From positions 248,001-312,000 of the forward strand of contig NZ_WNXZ01000002.1 of NCBI RefSeq assembly GCF_009733845.1: a stretch of 64,000 nucleotides of DNA, written 5' to 3'. The notes under the pieces are model-generated. The model did not search any database. It was not told the origin of the DNA and saw only the letters and a list, made by a program, of their open reading frames with translations. The DNA comes from Pseudactinotalea terrae (lineage in GTDB: Bacteria > Actinomycetota > Actinomycetes > Actinomycetales > Beutenbergiaceae). Numbering within the stretch: position 1 is the stretch's first letter; every line of letters starts with the position of its first letter. This document shows, piece after piece, positions 8,605 to 17,147 of this stretch. The translations under genes and the position numbers were made by a program.

Positions 8605-9870
8605 TCAGCTGCCGATCTGGGTGTCGGTGTCGCTGATCGCCCGGAGGGTGGCGGTGTCGAGCTCGAGGATCGCTTCCTCGTCGGGGCGGTCGGGCAGCAC
8701 GTTCCTCACGTAGGAGGCGACCGCGTCGGCGGTCGGGATGTCGTGCCCGGCCTTCTCGGCGAGGTACCAGCGGTGCTCGAGGATCTCGTGGAAGGCCTCA
8801 GCGGGCTCGAGCTTGCGCCGCAGGTTCCGGGGGATCGCGGCGATCGCCGGCTCGAACACCTCGTTCAGCCAGTCGTGCGCGACGTACTCCTCGTCGTCGC
8901 CGAGCCGATCGGTGTCCGCTCGGTAGGTGTCCATGTCGTTGAGGAGGCGGCGGGCCTGGTTCTCCTGCACGTCCAGCCCGGTGAGCCGCATGAGCCGGCG
9001 GTGGTGGTGCCCGGCGTCGACCACCTTCGGCTGGATGTGCACGGTGGTGCCGTCGAAGTCGGTGGTCATCTGCAGCTCACCGACGTCGTACCCGAGCTCG
9101 TTGAGCCGCTGGATCCGGGCGGACACCCGCCAGCGGTCCTCCGAGGAGAACTCCTCCTCCTGGGTGAGCTCGCGCCACAGCTCGTTGTAGCGCTGCACGA
9201 GCATCTCGCCGATGAGCACGGTGTCCTCGACGTCCTGCAGCAGCCCGCCTGCCTCGAGGTCCATCAGCTCGCCGATGATGTTGACGCGCGCGATCTCGAG
9301 GTCGTACTCGCGCTGACCGCGCGTCAGCTGCTGGTGCATGTCACCGGTCTCGGCGTCCACGAGGTAGGCCGAGAACGCTCCGGCGTCACGCCGGAACAGC
9401 GTGTTCGAGAGCGACACGTCGCCCCAGTAGAAGCCGATCAGGTGCAGCCGCACAAGCAGCACGGCGAGCGCGTCGATCAGCCGCGTGGCCATGTCGGGGG
9501 CCAGCTGACGGGAGAACAGCGCCCGGTACGGCAGCGAGAACTTCAGGTGCTTGGTGATCAGCACCGAGTCCAGCGGCTCGCCGGTGGGCGATGTCCGGCC
9601 GGTGATGACGCCGACCGGCTCCACCGAGGGCACGTCGAGCCTGTCGAGATCTCGCAGCAGCGCGTACTCGCGGTACGCGACCGACTCGCCGATCTCCTTG
9701 ATCGCGATGACGCTGCCCGACATCCGCACGAACCGCACCACGTGCCGCGAGATCCCTCGGGGCAGGGCGGCGAGCAGGTCCTCGGGCCATTCCTCGAGGG
9801 GGATGTGCCACGGCAGATCGAGCAGCGCCGGGTCGGGCGCGGCTGCGGTGATCTGAAGCGCTGCCGGCAT
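8605..9870 (-). CDS. DUF4032 protein with kinase-like N-terminal half
   Basis: A 421-residue protein with no signal peptide. The N-terminal half resembles a kinase/LPS-kinase-like fold: SVIAIKEIGESVAYREYALL holds a candidate ATP-binding Lys, LVRLHLIGFYWGDVSLSNTL replaces the usual HxD catalytic loop, and AYLVDAETGD occupies the metal-binding DxD position. The rest (about 225-421) matches the actinobacterial DUF4032 region, with repeated charged helices. Kinase activity is an inference from these motifs; the target is unknown. The ATG at 9870 has CAGACT 7 bases upstream, consistent with a leaderless transcript. Confidence 0.85.
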   Translation of the reverse strand: MPAALQITAAAPDPALLDLPWHIPLEEWPEDLLAALPRGISRHVVRFVRMSGSVIAIKEIGESVAYREYALLRDLDRLDVPSVEPVGVITGRTSPTGEPLDSVLITKHLKFSLPYRALFSRQLAPDMATRLIDALAVLLVRLHLIGFYWGDVSLSNTLFRRDAGAFSAYLVDAETGDMHQQLTRGQREYDLEIARVNIIGELMDLEAGGLLQDVEDTVLIGEMLVQRYNELWRELTQEEEFSSEDRWRVSARIQRLNELGYDVGELQMTTDFDGTTVHIQPKVVDAGHHHRRLMRLTGLDVQENQARRLLNDMDTYRADTDRLGDDEEYVAHDWLNEVFEPAIAAIPRNLRRKLEPAEAFHEILEHRWYLAEKAGHDIPTADAVASYVRNVLPDRPDEEAILELDTATLRAISDTDTQIGS

Positions 9871-9945
9871 GTCACCAAGTCTGTCAGGCGCCGAGCGCGA
9901 GCACCTACTGCCGCGGGCGCGATGTACGAGAGGTCACAAAGACGA

Positions 9946-9977
9946 AGAGGGGCGGACCCGTCCGGGCCCGCCCCTCT
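9946..9977 (-). terminator. Intrinsic terminator of msiK
   Basis: A strong stem with 10 pairs (AGAGGGGCGG on the plus strand), one mismatch, 3 more pairs and a 4-base loop lies 17 bases beyond the msiK stop. On the minus strand it is followed by a T-rich tract (CTTCGTCTTTGTG). Confidence 0.8.
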
Positions 9978-9994
9978 CACGTCATGCGACGAGG

Positions 9995-11119
9995 TCAGCT
10001 GGGCAGACGCTCGCCGGTGGCGGGGGAGAAGTGGTGCTGCTCGCCCTGGCGGATCTTGACCCAGATCGTGTCGCCCTTGAGGGGAGGACGGCGGGGGTCG
10101 ACACGCACGATCATCTGCGACTCGCCGGCCCCGGAGGTGATGGCCTCTGCCGCCTCCGCGTTGGCCAGCTGGCCGTAGACGAACGCATCCGAGCCGAGCT
10201 CCTCGACGAGGTTCACGGTCACGGGGAACGAACCCTCTTCGTCCTGCGTGGTGGTGTCGAGCGACTCCGGGCGGAAGCCCAGCGTGATGTGGCCGTTGTC
10301 GTCCGGGGTGAGTGCGTCGAGCGTGGCGCGCGACAGCGGGATGTGGGTCTCGGCGAGGTTGGCCTTGCCATCGGCGACCTTGAAGTCGCCGAGGTTCATG
10401 GCCGGGGAGCCGATGAAGCCCGCGACGAACACGTTCTCCGGGGTGTCGTACATCTCGCGCGGGGTGCCGACCTGCTGGAGCAGACCATCCTTGAGGACCG
10501 CGATGCGGTCACCCATGGTCAGCGCCTCCGTCTGGTCGTGCGTGACGTAGACGGTGGTGACACCGAGGCGGCGCTGCAGCGACGCGATCTGCGTACGGGT
10601 CTGGACGCGAAGCTTGGCGTCGAGGTTCGACAGCGGCTCGTCCATGAGGAACACCTGGGGCTGACGCACGATCGCGCGACCCATGGCCACGCGCTGACGC
10701 TGACCACCGGAGAGCGCCTTCGGCTTGCGGTCCAGGTACTGGGAGAGGTCGAGGATCTTCGCGGCGTCTTCGACCCGCTGGCGGATCTCTGCCTTCGGGG
10801 TGCCGGCGATCTTCAGGGCGAAGCCCATGTTGTCGGCGACGGACATGTGGGGGTAGAGCGCGTAGTTCTGGAACACCATGGCGATGTCCCGGTCCTTCGG
10901 CTGCACGTCGGTGACGTCGCGGTCACCGATCAGGATGCGACCCGCGTTGACATCCTCCAGGCCGGCGAGCATGCGCAGCGAGGTGGACTTGCCGCAGCCG
11001 GACGGGCCGACGAGAACGAGGAACTCGCCGTCGGCGACCTCGAGGTTCAGCTGGTCCACGGCCGGGGTCTCAGAGCCCGGGTAGATGCGTGTGGCGTGGT
11101 CGAAAGTGACTGATGCCAT
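9995..11119 (-). CDS. msiK: Multiple-sugar ABC import ATPase (MsiK/UgpC type)
   Basis: The shared ATPase that energises several CUT1 sugar importers in actinobacteria, acting on the cytoplasmic face. The 374-residue protein has Walker [10 protein letters not shown] (38-46), Q-loop [10 protein letters not shown], signature LSGGQ (136-140), Walker B VFLMDEP (156-162) and H-loop VTHDQ. A C-terminal regulatory TOBE domain includes LGFRPESL. The ATG at 11119 is preceded by GGAGGG, which favours it over an in-frame ATG six codons upstream. It stands alone with its own terminator, as expected for MsiK. It may serve the CUT1 binding protein at 62968, which has no ATPase gene in view. Confidence 0.93.
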   Translation of the reverse strand: MASVTFDHATRIYPGSETPAVDQLNLEVADGEFLVLVGPSGCGKSTSLRMLAGLEDVNAGRILIGDRDVTDVQPKDRDIAMVFQNYALYPHMSVADNMGFALKIAGTPKAEIRQRVEDAAKILDLSQYLDRKPKALSGGQRQRVAMGRAIVRQPQVFLMDEPLSNLDAKLRVQTRTQIASLQRRLGVTTVYVTHDQTEALTMGDRIAVLKDGLLQQVGTPREMYDTPENVFVAGFIGSPAMNLGDFKVADGKANLAETHIPLSRATLDALTPDDNGHITLGFRPESLDTTTQDEEGSFPVTVNLVEELGSDAFVYGQLANAEAAEAITSGAGESQMIVRVDPRRPPLKGDTIWVKIRQGEQHHFSPATGERLPS

Positions 11120-11170
11120 GGTGGTGAATCCCTCCACCGGCAGGTACGTGCCGGACGATCCGTTGTGAAG

Positions 11171-11190
11171 GTGTCAGAGCAATCTGACAC
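11171..11190. promoter_or_regulatory. Inverted repeat upstream of msiK
   Basis: Perfect 8-base arms GTGTCAGA / TCTGACAC are separated by GCAA, 52 bases upstream of the msiK start. On the minus strand the centre contains TTGCTC, a possible -35 box with a weak GATCGT 16 bases later. The GTGTCAG/CTGACAC half-sites recur at 60909-60927 upstream of the GH127 gene, so this is a candidate operator. Confidence 0.6.
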
Positions 11191-11250
11191 GGCCCGCTCC
11201 TGCGAGCCGCTCACAGTGTCGCACACCTTGCGGGGCGTCCGTGACGCGGG

Positions 11251-12054
11251 TCACATACCAGCGAGCTCGGCGAGACGAGCAAGGACCTGCCCGACGGCGG
11301 CAGGATCCTCGACGCGGAACGTCGCCCTGGTCTCGCCGTCGCCGACCTTGATGCCCAGGTCACCGGGAACCAGCGCCGCGAAGGCATCCTCGTCGGTCAC
11401 GTCGTCGCCGCCGTAGAGCAGCGGGGTCCCCTCCGGGAGCGTGCGCGCAGGGAAGCCTGTGCGCAGCAGCGTCACCGCGTCGCCCTTGGTGGCGTGCGCG
11501 ACGCTCAGCTCGACCACGCGCTTGCCGGCGATCGCCCGCACACCGGTGAGGCTGCCCAGCTGCGCGAGCGTGTCCTGCTCGAGCGCGGCCGCTGCGGCGG
11601 CGTCGGGGACCGGTCGTGTGTGCACCACGATCGCCGTGGGCTTCTCCTCGACCCAGCTGCCCGGGACAGCTGCGGTCAGCTCGGCCGTGCGCTCGCGCAG
11701 CCGCTCCAGCAGGGCCTGCTGCTCCTCACCGAGCACCGGGGGCACCACCTCGAGCCGGCCGTCCTCCTGGACGAAGCCCTGCTCGGCCCCGTGGGAGCCG
11801 ATGATCGCGGTCGACGGTGGTGCGGCGCGCAGCAGCGCCGGGTCGCCTGCGGCGCGGCCGGACACCAGCCCGAGATGGACCGTGGGGTCCTGTGCCAGAC
11901 GCTCGAGCGCGGCGCGGGTGGCAGCCAGCGGTGCCGCGTCCTCGGGGCGGGGAACGATCGGGGCGAGCACCCCGTCGAAGTCGAGGGCGATCACTCGCTC
12001 GGGTGCGGCGGCGAAGGCGACCAGGGCGGCGTCGAGATCGGGATGGAGAGTCAT
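11251..12054 (-). CDS. otsB: Trehalose-6-phosphate phosphatase
   Basis: Dephosphorylates trehalose-6-phosphate, the last step of OtsA-OtsB trehalose synthesis. The 267-residue HAD enzyme has the nucleophile motif LDFDGVLAP (Asp25 and Asp27), the second motif LVSGR, the conserved GSHGAE cap element and the metal-binding YGGDDVTDEDAF motif. The ATG at 12054 lies 5 bases after the otsA stop, so the pair forms an operon. Longer in-frame starts would overlap otsA and lack family similarity. Confidence 0.93.
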   Translation of the reverse strand: MTLHPDLDAALVAFAAAPERVIALDFDGVLAPIVPRPEDAAPLAATRAALERLAQDPTVHLGLVSGRAAGDPALLRAAPPSTAIIGSHGAEQGFVQEDGRLEVVPPVLGEEQQALLERLRERTAELTAAVPGSWVEEKPTAIVVHTRPVPDAAAAAALEQDTLAQLGSLTGVRAIAGKRVVELSVAHATKGDAVTLLRTGFPARTLPEGTPLLYGGDDVTDEDAFAALVPGDLGIKVGDGETRATFRVEDPAAVGQVLARLAELAGM

Positions 12055-12059
12055 GGCGG

Positions 12060-13475
12060 CTACCTGGCGACCTCGCTGCGGGCGAGCGAGTCCAGGAACC
12101 GCTCGGCCCACCGATCGACGTCGTTGTGCATCACCTTGCGTCGCATCGCGCGCATGCGGCGGCGCCGTTCGCTGCGGGGCATGTCGATCGCGGCGAGAAT
12201 CGTCCTCTTGAGGCCCTCGATGTCATGGGGGTTGACCAGCAGCGCCGGGGTGAGCTCGTCGGCGGCGCCGGTGAACTCCGACAGCACCAGCGCGCCGTCG
12301 AGGTCCGCCCGGGCGGCGACGTACTCCTTGGCCACGAGGTTCATGCCGTCACGCAGGGCGGTGACGAGCATGACGTCGGCGGCGCGGAACATCGCGGCCA
12401 TCTCCTCGGCCGGGTAGGAGTGGTGCAGGTAGTGGATCGCGGGGCGTCCCAGCGCGGAGTGGTCACCGTTGATGCGGCCGACCATCACCTCGACCTGGCG
12501 GCGCAGCGTGGCGTACTGCTCCACGTGCTCGCGGCTCGGGCTGGCGATCTGCACGAACGTGGTGCCCGGGGCGCGCAGCTTGCCCTCGCCGAGCAGCTCG
12601 CCGTAGGCCTTGATGCGGTGGCGGATGCCCTTGGTGTAGTCGAGGCGGTCGACGCCGAGGATGAGCACGTCCGGCGAGCCGAGCTCGGCGCGGATCTCCA
12701 GCGCGCGCTGCTCGACCTCGGGCGTGGCAGCCAGCTCGGCGAAGCCCGAGCTGTCGATCGAGATCGGGAAGGCCTTCGCCCGCACCGTGCGATCGGGGCG
12801 GCTGCGGCGCTTCATGGTCACGATCGGGCCGCGCGTGGTGTGCTCGCTGAACCGGCGCACGGCGCGGAGGAAGTTCGCCTCGTCGCCGGTGCGCTGGAAC
12901 CCGATCAGGTCGGCGCCCAGCAGCCCGCTGACGACCTCGTTGCGCCACGGCAGCTGGCCGAACAGCTCCACGGGCGGGAACGGGATGTGGTGGAAGTAGC
13001 CGATGCGCAGGTCGTTCCGGAGCTGGCGCAGCAGCCGCGGCACGAGCTGCAGCTGGTAGTCCTGCACCCAGACCAACGCGCCCTCGGGCGCGGCCTTGGC
13101 CGTGGCCTCGGCGAACCGGGTGTTGACCTCCACGTAGCTGGTCCACCAGTCGCGGTGGTACTCGGGGTCGACGATCACGTCGTGGTAGAGCGGCCAGATG
13201 GTGGCGTTCGAGAAGCCCTCGTAGTAGCGCTTGAGGTCATGCTTGCTCAGCGCGACAGGGTGCATGTCGATGCCGTCGGCGGTGAATGGCTCGAGATCGC
13301 GGCCGTGCTTGCCGGCCCAGCCGACCCACACGCCGTTGCCCTTCTGCATGATCGGGGCGAGCGCGGTGACCAGGCCGCCCGGCGCGCGTGACCATTCGGT
13401 GTTTCCGTGCTCATCGGTCGTCTCCTCGACGGGGAGACGATTCGCGACGACGACGAGATCTCTGCCGGGGCCCAT
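12060..13475 (-). CDS. otsA: Trehalose-6-phosphate synthase
   Basis: A GT20 glycosyltransferase that joins glucose from a nucleotide sugar to glucose-6-phosphate. The protein is 471 residues from the ATG at 13475 (MGPGRDLVVVANRLPVEE). Family blocks are visible: the N-terminal VVVANRLP, VWVQDYQLQLVP, GYFHHIPFPP, ILGVDRLDYTKGI and REGMN-like LRDGMNLVAKEYV. An ATG 39 bases upstream is possible, but the chosen start lies 7 bases after TACCCT, as for a leaderless mRNA, and matches family length. It lies upstream of otsB and diverges from the kinase gene. Confidence 0.93.
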   Translation of the reverse strand: MGPGRDLVVVANRLPVEETTDEHGNTEWSRAPGGLVTALAPIMQKGNGVWVGWAGKHGRDLEPFTADGIDMHPVALSKHDLKRYYEGFSNATIWPLYHDVIVDPEYHRDWWTSYVEVNTRFAEATAKAAPEGALVWVQDYQLQLVPRLLRQLRNDLRIGYFHHIPFPPVELFGQLPWRNEVVSGLLGADLIGFQRTGDEANFLRAVRRFSEHTTRGPIVTMKRRSRPDRTVRAKAFPISIDSSGFAELAATPEVEQRALEIRAELGSPDVLILGVDRLDYTKGIRHRIKAYGELLGEGKLRAPGTTFVQIASPSREHVEQYATLRRQVEVMVGRINGDHSALGRPAIHYLHHSYPAEEMAAMFRAADVMLVTALRDGMNLVAKEYVAARADLDGALVLSEFTGAADELTPALLVNPHDIEGLKRTILAAIDMPRSERRRRMRAMRRKVMHNDVDRWAERFLDSLARSEVAR

Positions 13476-13482
13476 GGTCGCC

Positions 13483-13488
13483 AGGGTA
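13483..13488 (-). promoter_or_regulatory. -10 box for otsA
   Basis: TACCCT on the minus strand lies 7 bases before the otsA ATG, consistent with a leaderless otsAB transcript. Confidence 0.4.
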
Positions 13489-13539
13489 ACGAAGTGAGTA
13501 CAGCTGCCCGTCATCGGCGGTCCAGCGCTGCCCGTGGCG

Positions 13540-13545
13540 TAACTT
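13540..13545 (+). promoter_or_regulatory. -10 box for the kinase gene
   Basis: TAACTT lies 6 bases before the GTG at 13552, consistent with leaderless transcription. No -35 box is evident. Confidence 0.45.
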
Positions 13546-13551
13546 GCCTGT

Positions 13552-15210
13552 GTGGAGGGGTCCGAGAGCGAGACCGCCCCTGCGCCCGTGCGGCGTTCGG
13601 TGGGCGGCTACGAGCTCGTGCGCGTGCTCGGCTCCGGCGGCATGGGCACGGTGTACGAGGCGATCGACGCCGACGACCGCCGGGTCGCGCTCAAGCTGCT
13701 CCACCCCGCGTTCAGCACCGACGACGCGGCGCGCGCGCGGTTGCGGCGCGAGGTCGCGACGTTGCACCGCGTCCGCGGCGCCCGGGTCGCGCGGGTGCTC
13801 GACGCCGAGGCCGACGCCGACGAGGCGTTCGTGGTCACCGAGCTGATCGACGGCGAGTCCCTCGACTACTCCGTGCGCCAGCACGGCCCCCTGGATGCCG
13901 AGGAGCTCCACGACCTCGCCGGCGGGCTGGCGAGCGCGCTCACGCAGATCCACGCCGTCGGCGTGGTCCATCGCGACATGAAGCCCGGCAACGTGATGCT
14001 GACCGACGACGGGCCCGTCGTCATCGACTTCGGGATCTCACAGCTGGCCGAGGACGCCCGCCTCACCCAGACCGGGCTGGTCACCGGGACACCCGGCTAC
14101 GTCGACCCGCAGGTCCTCGCCGGCGGCACCCCGGACACCCGGGGGGACTGGTGGGGCTGGGCGGCCGTGCTCCTGTTCGCCGCTACCGGCCGGCCGCCCT
14201 TCGGCACCGGCCCGCTGGCTGCGGTGCTCGCGCGGGTCGAGACCGGGCGCGCCGACGTCGATGGTCTGCCGCCGCGGGTGGGACAGGTGCTGCGGCGCGC
14301 GCTGCACCCCGAGCCGGACCTCCGGCTGAGCCCGCAGTCGGTCATCAAGGCGCTCGATGACCATCTCCACGGCCGCGAGGTCACGCAGGTCGTCGCGCTC
14401 ACGGGCGAGGACGGTCATGGGCCCGCTCGACCCGGTACCCAGCCGCTGCCGCCGAGCTATGCGCCCCCGATCCAGCACGGCTGGGGCGAGCCGGTCGCCG
14501 AGGTCGCCGCCGTGCCGCACCATCTCGAGCCCGTCCACCCCCAGCCGGTGCACCCGCCGCAGCCCGTGCACCCGCCGCCCGTCGGTCAGCAGGTCGAGCA
14601 GCGCGGTGAGCAGGAGAGCGCCGTCGGCGACTGGCCGGCATGGGCGGTTCCCGCGCGCTCTCGGCCGGGGATCACGCTCGCCTGGTGGTTGGCCGCTGTC
14701 GGCGCGGGCATGCTCTGGCCGGGCTGGACCCTGATCGCGTTCGGGGTGGTCATGGTCGTCGGCGGCACCGTGGGCGCTTCGGCGCGGGCGATGCGCAACC
14801 GTAGGCTCAAGCACGGGCTGCGGCGCTCCGACGTCGCGGTGGCCTCGCTCTCGAGCCCGGTGCACACCGTGCTGGCCATGCTGATGCTGTTGCCCGGGAT
14901 CCTGGTCGGCGTGCTGGGCGGTGGCATCCTGTGGGGCCTGCTGGCTCCTTCGGGGGTCGACTCGTTCGTCATGCTGGTGGTGATCGCCACGCTGACGCTG
15001 CTGGTGTGGTGGACCCCGTCGAGCGCGACCGCCCGCGAGGGGATCTGGGCGGTCCTGGACTCGCTCGCGCCGAGCCGCGGCAGCGTGTGGATCTGGATCA
15101 TCATCGGGCTCTCGGTCGCCACCGCGACCGGCGCGGCAGCGCTGCTCGCCGGGCCCGTCCCGGTGTGGGCTCCGCTACCCGTGCCGCCGATCCCCAGTTT
15201 CGTTTCGTAG
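13552..15210 (+). CDS. Membrane-bound serine/threonine protein kinase
   Basis: A 552-residue Hanks-type kinase. The catalytic domain (about 18-275) has the glycine loop GSGGMG (27-32), Lys48, the catalytic loop HRDMKPGN (140-147) and DFG (159-161), so it should be active. A linker rich in Pro, His and Val follows, with VHP-containing repeats at about 325-345. The last 175 residues hold four or five hydrophobic segments, not the single helix plus PASTA or sensor domain common in PknB. It is therefore a polytopic kinase whose signal is unknown. The GTG start at 13552 is preceded by TAACTT at leaderless spacing. Confidence 0.9.
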   Translation: MEGSESETAPAPVRRSVGGYELVRVLGSGGMGTVYEAIDADDRRVALKLLHPAFSTDDAARARLRREVATLHRVRGARVARVLDAEADADEAFVVTELIDGESLDYSVRQHGPLDAEELHDLAGGLASALTQIHAVGVVHRDMKPGNVMLTDDGPVVIDFGISQLAEDARLTQTGLVTGTPGYVDPQVLAGGTPDTRGDWWGWAAVLLFAATGRPPFGTGPLAAVLARVETGRADVDGLPPRVGQVLRRALHPEPDLRLSPQSVIKALDDHLHGREVTQVVALTGEDGHGPARPGTQPLPPSYAPPIQHGWGEPVAEVAAVPHHLEPVHPQPVHPPQPVHPPPVGQQVEQRGEQESAVGDWPAWAVPARSRPGITLAWWLAAVGAGMLWPGWTLIAFGVVMVVGGTVGASARAMRNRRLKHGLRRSDVAVASLSSPVHTVLAMLMLLPGILVGVLGGGILWGLLAPSGVDSFVMLVVIATLTLLVWWTPSSATAREGIWAVLDSLAPSRGSVWIWIIIGLSVATATGAAALLAGPVPVWAPLPVPPIPSFVS

Positions 15211-15312
15211 ACTCACCCCGCCCGGTCCGCCGCTGCGCGGCGATGCCCGGCCACGAGACCGATCAGTCCGCCGTCGACGTCCTCGTCGACCAGCAGTGGA
15301 AGACGAGTGCGA

Positions 15313-16110
15313 ATGCCTGCCAACGAGCCCCGCAAGACCAAGGCTGACCGCCGTGAGGCCGCACGCAAGGAGGCCGAGCGGCTCGCTGCCAAGCAGGCCT
15401 CGACCGAGAGGCGGAACCGGCTCGTCATCCTCGTCGCGTCGGTGCTCGTGGTCGCGCTCATCGGCGTGGCCGGCTTCTTCATCTGGAAGGAGTCGCAGCG
15501 CACGCTGCTGACCGACTTCGAGGGTGCGCGACCGGCTGCCTCCACGGACAGCGGGGGCATCACGTTCGGGGCGGGTGCGGTGGCGGGCACCACGACCGAG
15601 GGGGCGGCCGAGGTGCAGATCTATGTCGACTTCATGTGTCCGGTCTGCGGCACCTACGACGAGGTCAACCGCGAGGACATCCGCACGATGCTGACCGAGG
15701 GCGACGCCACCGTGGTGTACCACCCGCTGAACTACCTGGACCAGTACTCGATGGGCACGAACTACTCGACGCGGGCCGCGAACGCCTTCGCCACGGCCGC
15801 GACCGATGCGCCCGAGGCAGCTCTCGACTTCCTCGAGTCGTTGTTCGACAACCAGCCGGCGGAGCAGACAGAGGGGCTCACCGACGAGGAGATCGCCACC
15901 ATCGCCGTCGAGGCAGGTGTGCCGCAAGAGGTCGCCGACACGTTCGCGAACGGCATCTACAGCGAGTGGGTCGCTGTGGCCTCTGACCAGGCGCGCAACG
16001 ACGGCGTCACCGGCACCCCGACCACCTTCCTCGATGGCTCCCGCTGGGGGACGCAGGGCGAGTGGAGCGAGCCCGGCAATCTCCTCGAGGCAGTGCGGGC
16101 CGCCGGCTGA
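15313..16110 (+). CDS. Membrane-anchored DsbA-like thiol oxidoreductase
   Basis: A 265-residue protein with a basic, helical cytoplasmic N-terminus, one membrane helix (about 37-58) and an extracytoplasmic thioredoxin-like domain. The active site is CPVC (109-112) in the context VDFMCPVCGTYDE, and the cis-proline loop is VTGTPTTFLDG. This matches the DsbA-family (Thioredoxin_4) anchored oxidoreductases of actinobacteria, probably helping disulfide formation in exported proteins. I prefer the ATG at 15313 because GGAAG is better spaced from it than from the GTG at 15307. It forms an operon with the cysteine-free paralogue 3 bases downstream. Confidence 0.88.
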   Translation: MPANEPRKTKADRREAARKEAERLAAKQASTERRNRLVILVASVLVVALIGVAGFFIWKESQRTLLTDFEGARPAASTDSGGITFGAGAVAGTTTEGAAEVQIYVDFMCPVCGTYDEVNREDIRTMLTEGDATVVYHPLNYLDQYSMGTNYSTRAANAFATAATDAPEAALDFLESLFDNQPAEQTEGLTDEEIATIAVEAGVPQEVADTFANGIYSEWVAVASDQARNDGVTGTPTTFLDGSRWGTQGEWSEPGNLLEAVRAAG

Positions 16111-16113
16111 TCG

Positions 16114-16878
16114 ATGTCTCGACGCCGGACGTTGAGCGCGACCGCGCGGCGTGAGGCTGCGCGGACCGAGGCGGAACGTATTCAACGAGCGCAGCGACGC
16201 AACCGCGGCCTGCTGGTCGGTGGCGCCGTGCTGCTGGTCGTGACGATCCTGCTCGCGAGCTTCATCATCTGGAAGGGCTCGCAGGCGAGCTACCTCGACG
16301 ACGTCGAGCGCACGCCCCACGGTGCGGACACCAGCGGCGGCATCCCGGTCGCTGCCGACGGCACCGCCGGGGTGGCGGGCTCCGCACCGAGGCTCGATGT
16401 CTACCTCGACATCCAGTCCGCGGAGTCGGTCGCGTTCTGGCAGATGCAGGGCGACGCGCTGCAGGACCTCAACGCCGACGGCACGATCTCGCTCTGGGTG
16501 CATCTGGTGGGGCTCGTCGACGGCGGCGCCGCCGGCACCTCCACGCGCGCCGGCGAGGCCGCCGTCGTGGTCGCGGACCGGTCGCCGCAGCAGTTCCTGG
16601 CCTTCCTCGACGCCGGCCTCGACATGCGCGCCGAGGGGGCGGACCAGCTGAACGACCCCGACCTGGAGCAGCTCGCGCTCGGGGTCGGCGTCCCGCAGGA
16701 GGTCGTCGACCAGTTCACCGACCTCCTGTTCGACGACTGGTTCCTGGCCGCGACCGACCAGGCCGTACGCGACGGCGTCGAGACCACCCCCACGCTCCGC
16801 CTCGACGGCGCCGAGCTCACCGCGGACTGGACCGTGCCCGGCGCGCTGGCGGACGCCGTCACTGCTGCCTTGGCCTGA
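16114..16878 (+). CDS. DsbA-like paralogue lacking the active-site cysteines
   Basis: A 254-residue tandem paralogue of the preceding gene. It has the same plan: a basic N-terminal helix, a membrane helix (about 32-53), an IIWKGSQ segment matching IWKESQ in the partner, and a thioredoxin-like domain. Where the partner has CPVC, this protein has SAES (102-105, within LDIQSAESVAFW). The cis-proline segment VETTPTLRLDG and the PQEV and DQAVRDGV blocks are kept. It therefore cannot perform dithiol chemistry at that site. It may be a binding, chaperone-like or regulatory partner, or a decaying copy. The start ATG is 3 bases after the previous stop. Confidence 0.85.
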   Translation: MSRRRTLSATARREAARTEAERIQRAQRRNRGLLVGGAVLLVVTILLASFIIWKGSQASYLDDVERTPHGADTSGGIPVAADGTAGVAGSAPRLDVYLDIQSAESVAFWQMQGDALQDLNADGTISLWVHLVGLVDGGAAGTSTRAGEAAVVVADRSPQQFLAFLDAGLDMRAEGADQLNDPDLEQLALGVGVPQEVVDQFTDLLFDDWFLAATDQAVRDGVETTPTLRLDGAELTADWTVPGALADAVTAALA

Positions 16879-16952
16879 GGGCTTCCGCTTCCGCTGCCGC
16901 GCGCGTAGCCGGGGACCGTCGCGCTCGGCCGTTGCCGACACCCGTCGCGGCT

Positions 16953-16958
16953 ACGATG
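16953..16958 (+). promoter_or_regulatory. -10 box of the tRNA-Thr promoter
   Basis: TACGAT lies about 29 bases upstream of the mature tRNA. A TTGCCG 14 bases further upstream is a poorly spaced -35 candidate. Confidence 0.35.
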
Positions 16959-16986
16959 TTCGGGCCCGGCTCGACCGGGCCAGCCT

Positions 16987-17060
16987 GCCGCGTTAGCTCA
17001 GTTGGCCAGAGCGTCCGCCTTGTAAGCGGAGGGTCGTCGGTTCGAATCCGACACGCGGCT
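16987..17060 (+). tRNA. tRNA-Thr (anticodon TGT)
   Basis: All cloverleaf elements are visible: a 7-base acceptor stem (GCCGCGT / ACGCGGC), a D-arm with TTAGCTCAGTTGG, an anticodon stem TCCGC/GCGGA around the loop CTTGTAA with anticodon TGT at 17021-17023, and a T-arm with GTTCGAATC. The discriminator base is T at 17060, and CCA is not encoded. It reads ACA codons (and probably ACG by wobble). Confidence 0.97.
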
Positions 17061-17135
17061 CTCTTTTCGGCTGGGCCACTACGGTGCGCTTCCGACGTAC
17101 CACGTGCGTCGGAATCACACCGCAACAGGTGTGTC

Positions 17136-17141
17136 TAGGCT
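17136..17141 (+). promoter_or_regulatory. -10 box for the S9 peptidase
   Basis: TAGGCT lies 6 bases before the ATG at 17148, at the spacing typical of leaderless genes here. Confidence 0.45.
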
Positions 17142-17147
17142 GACGGC

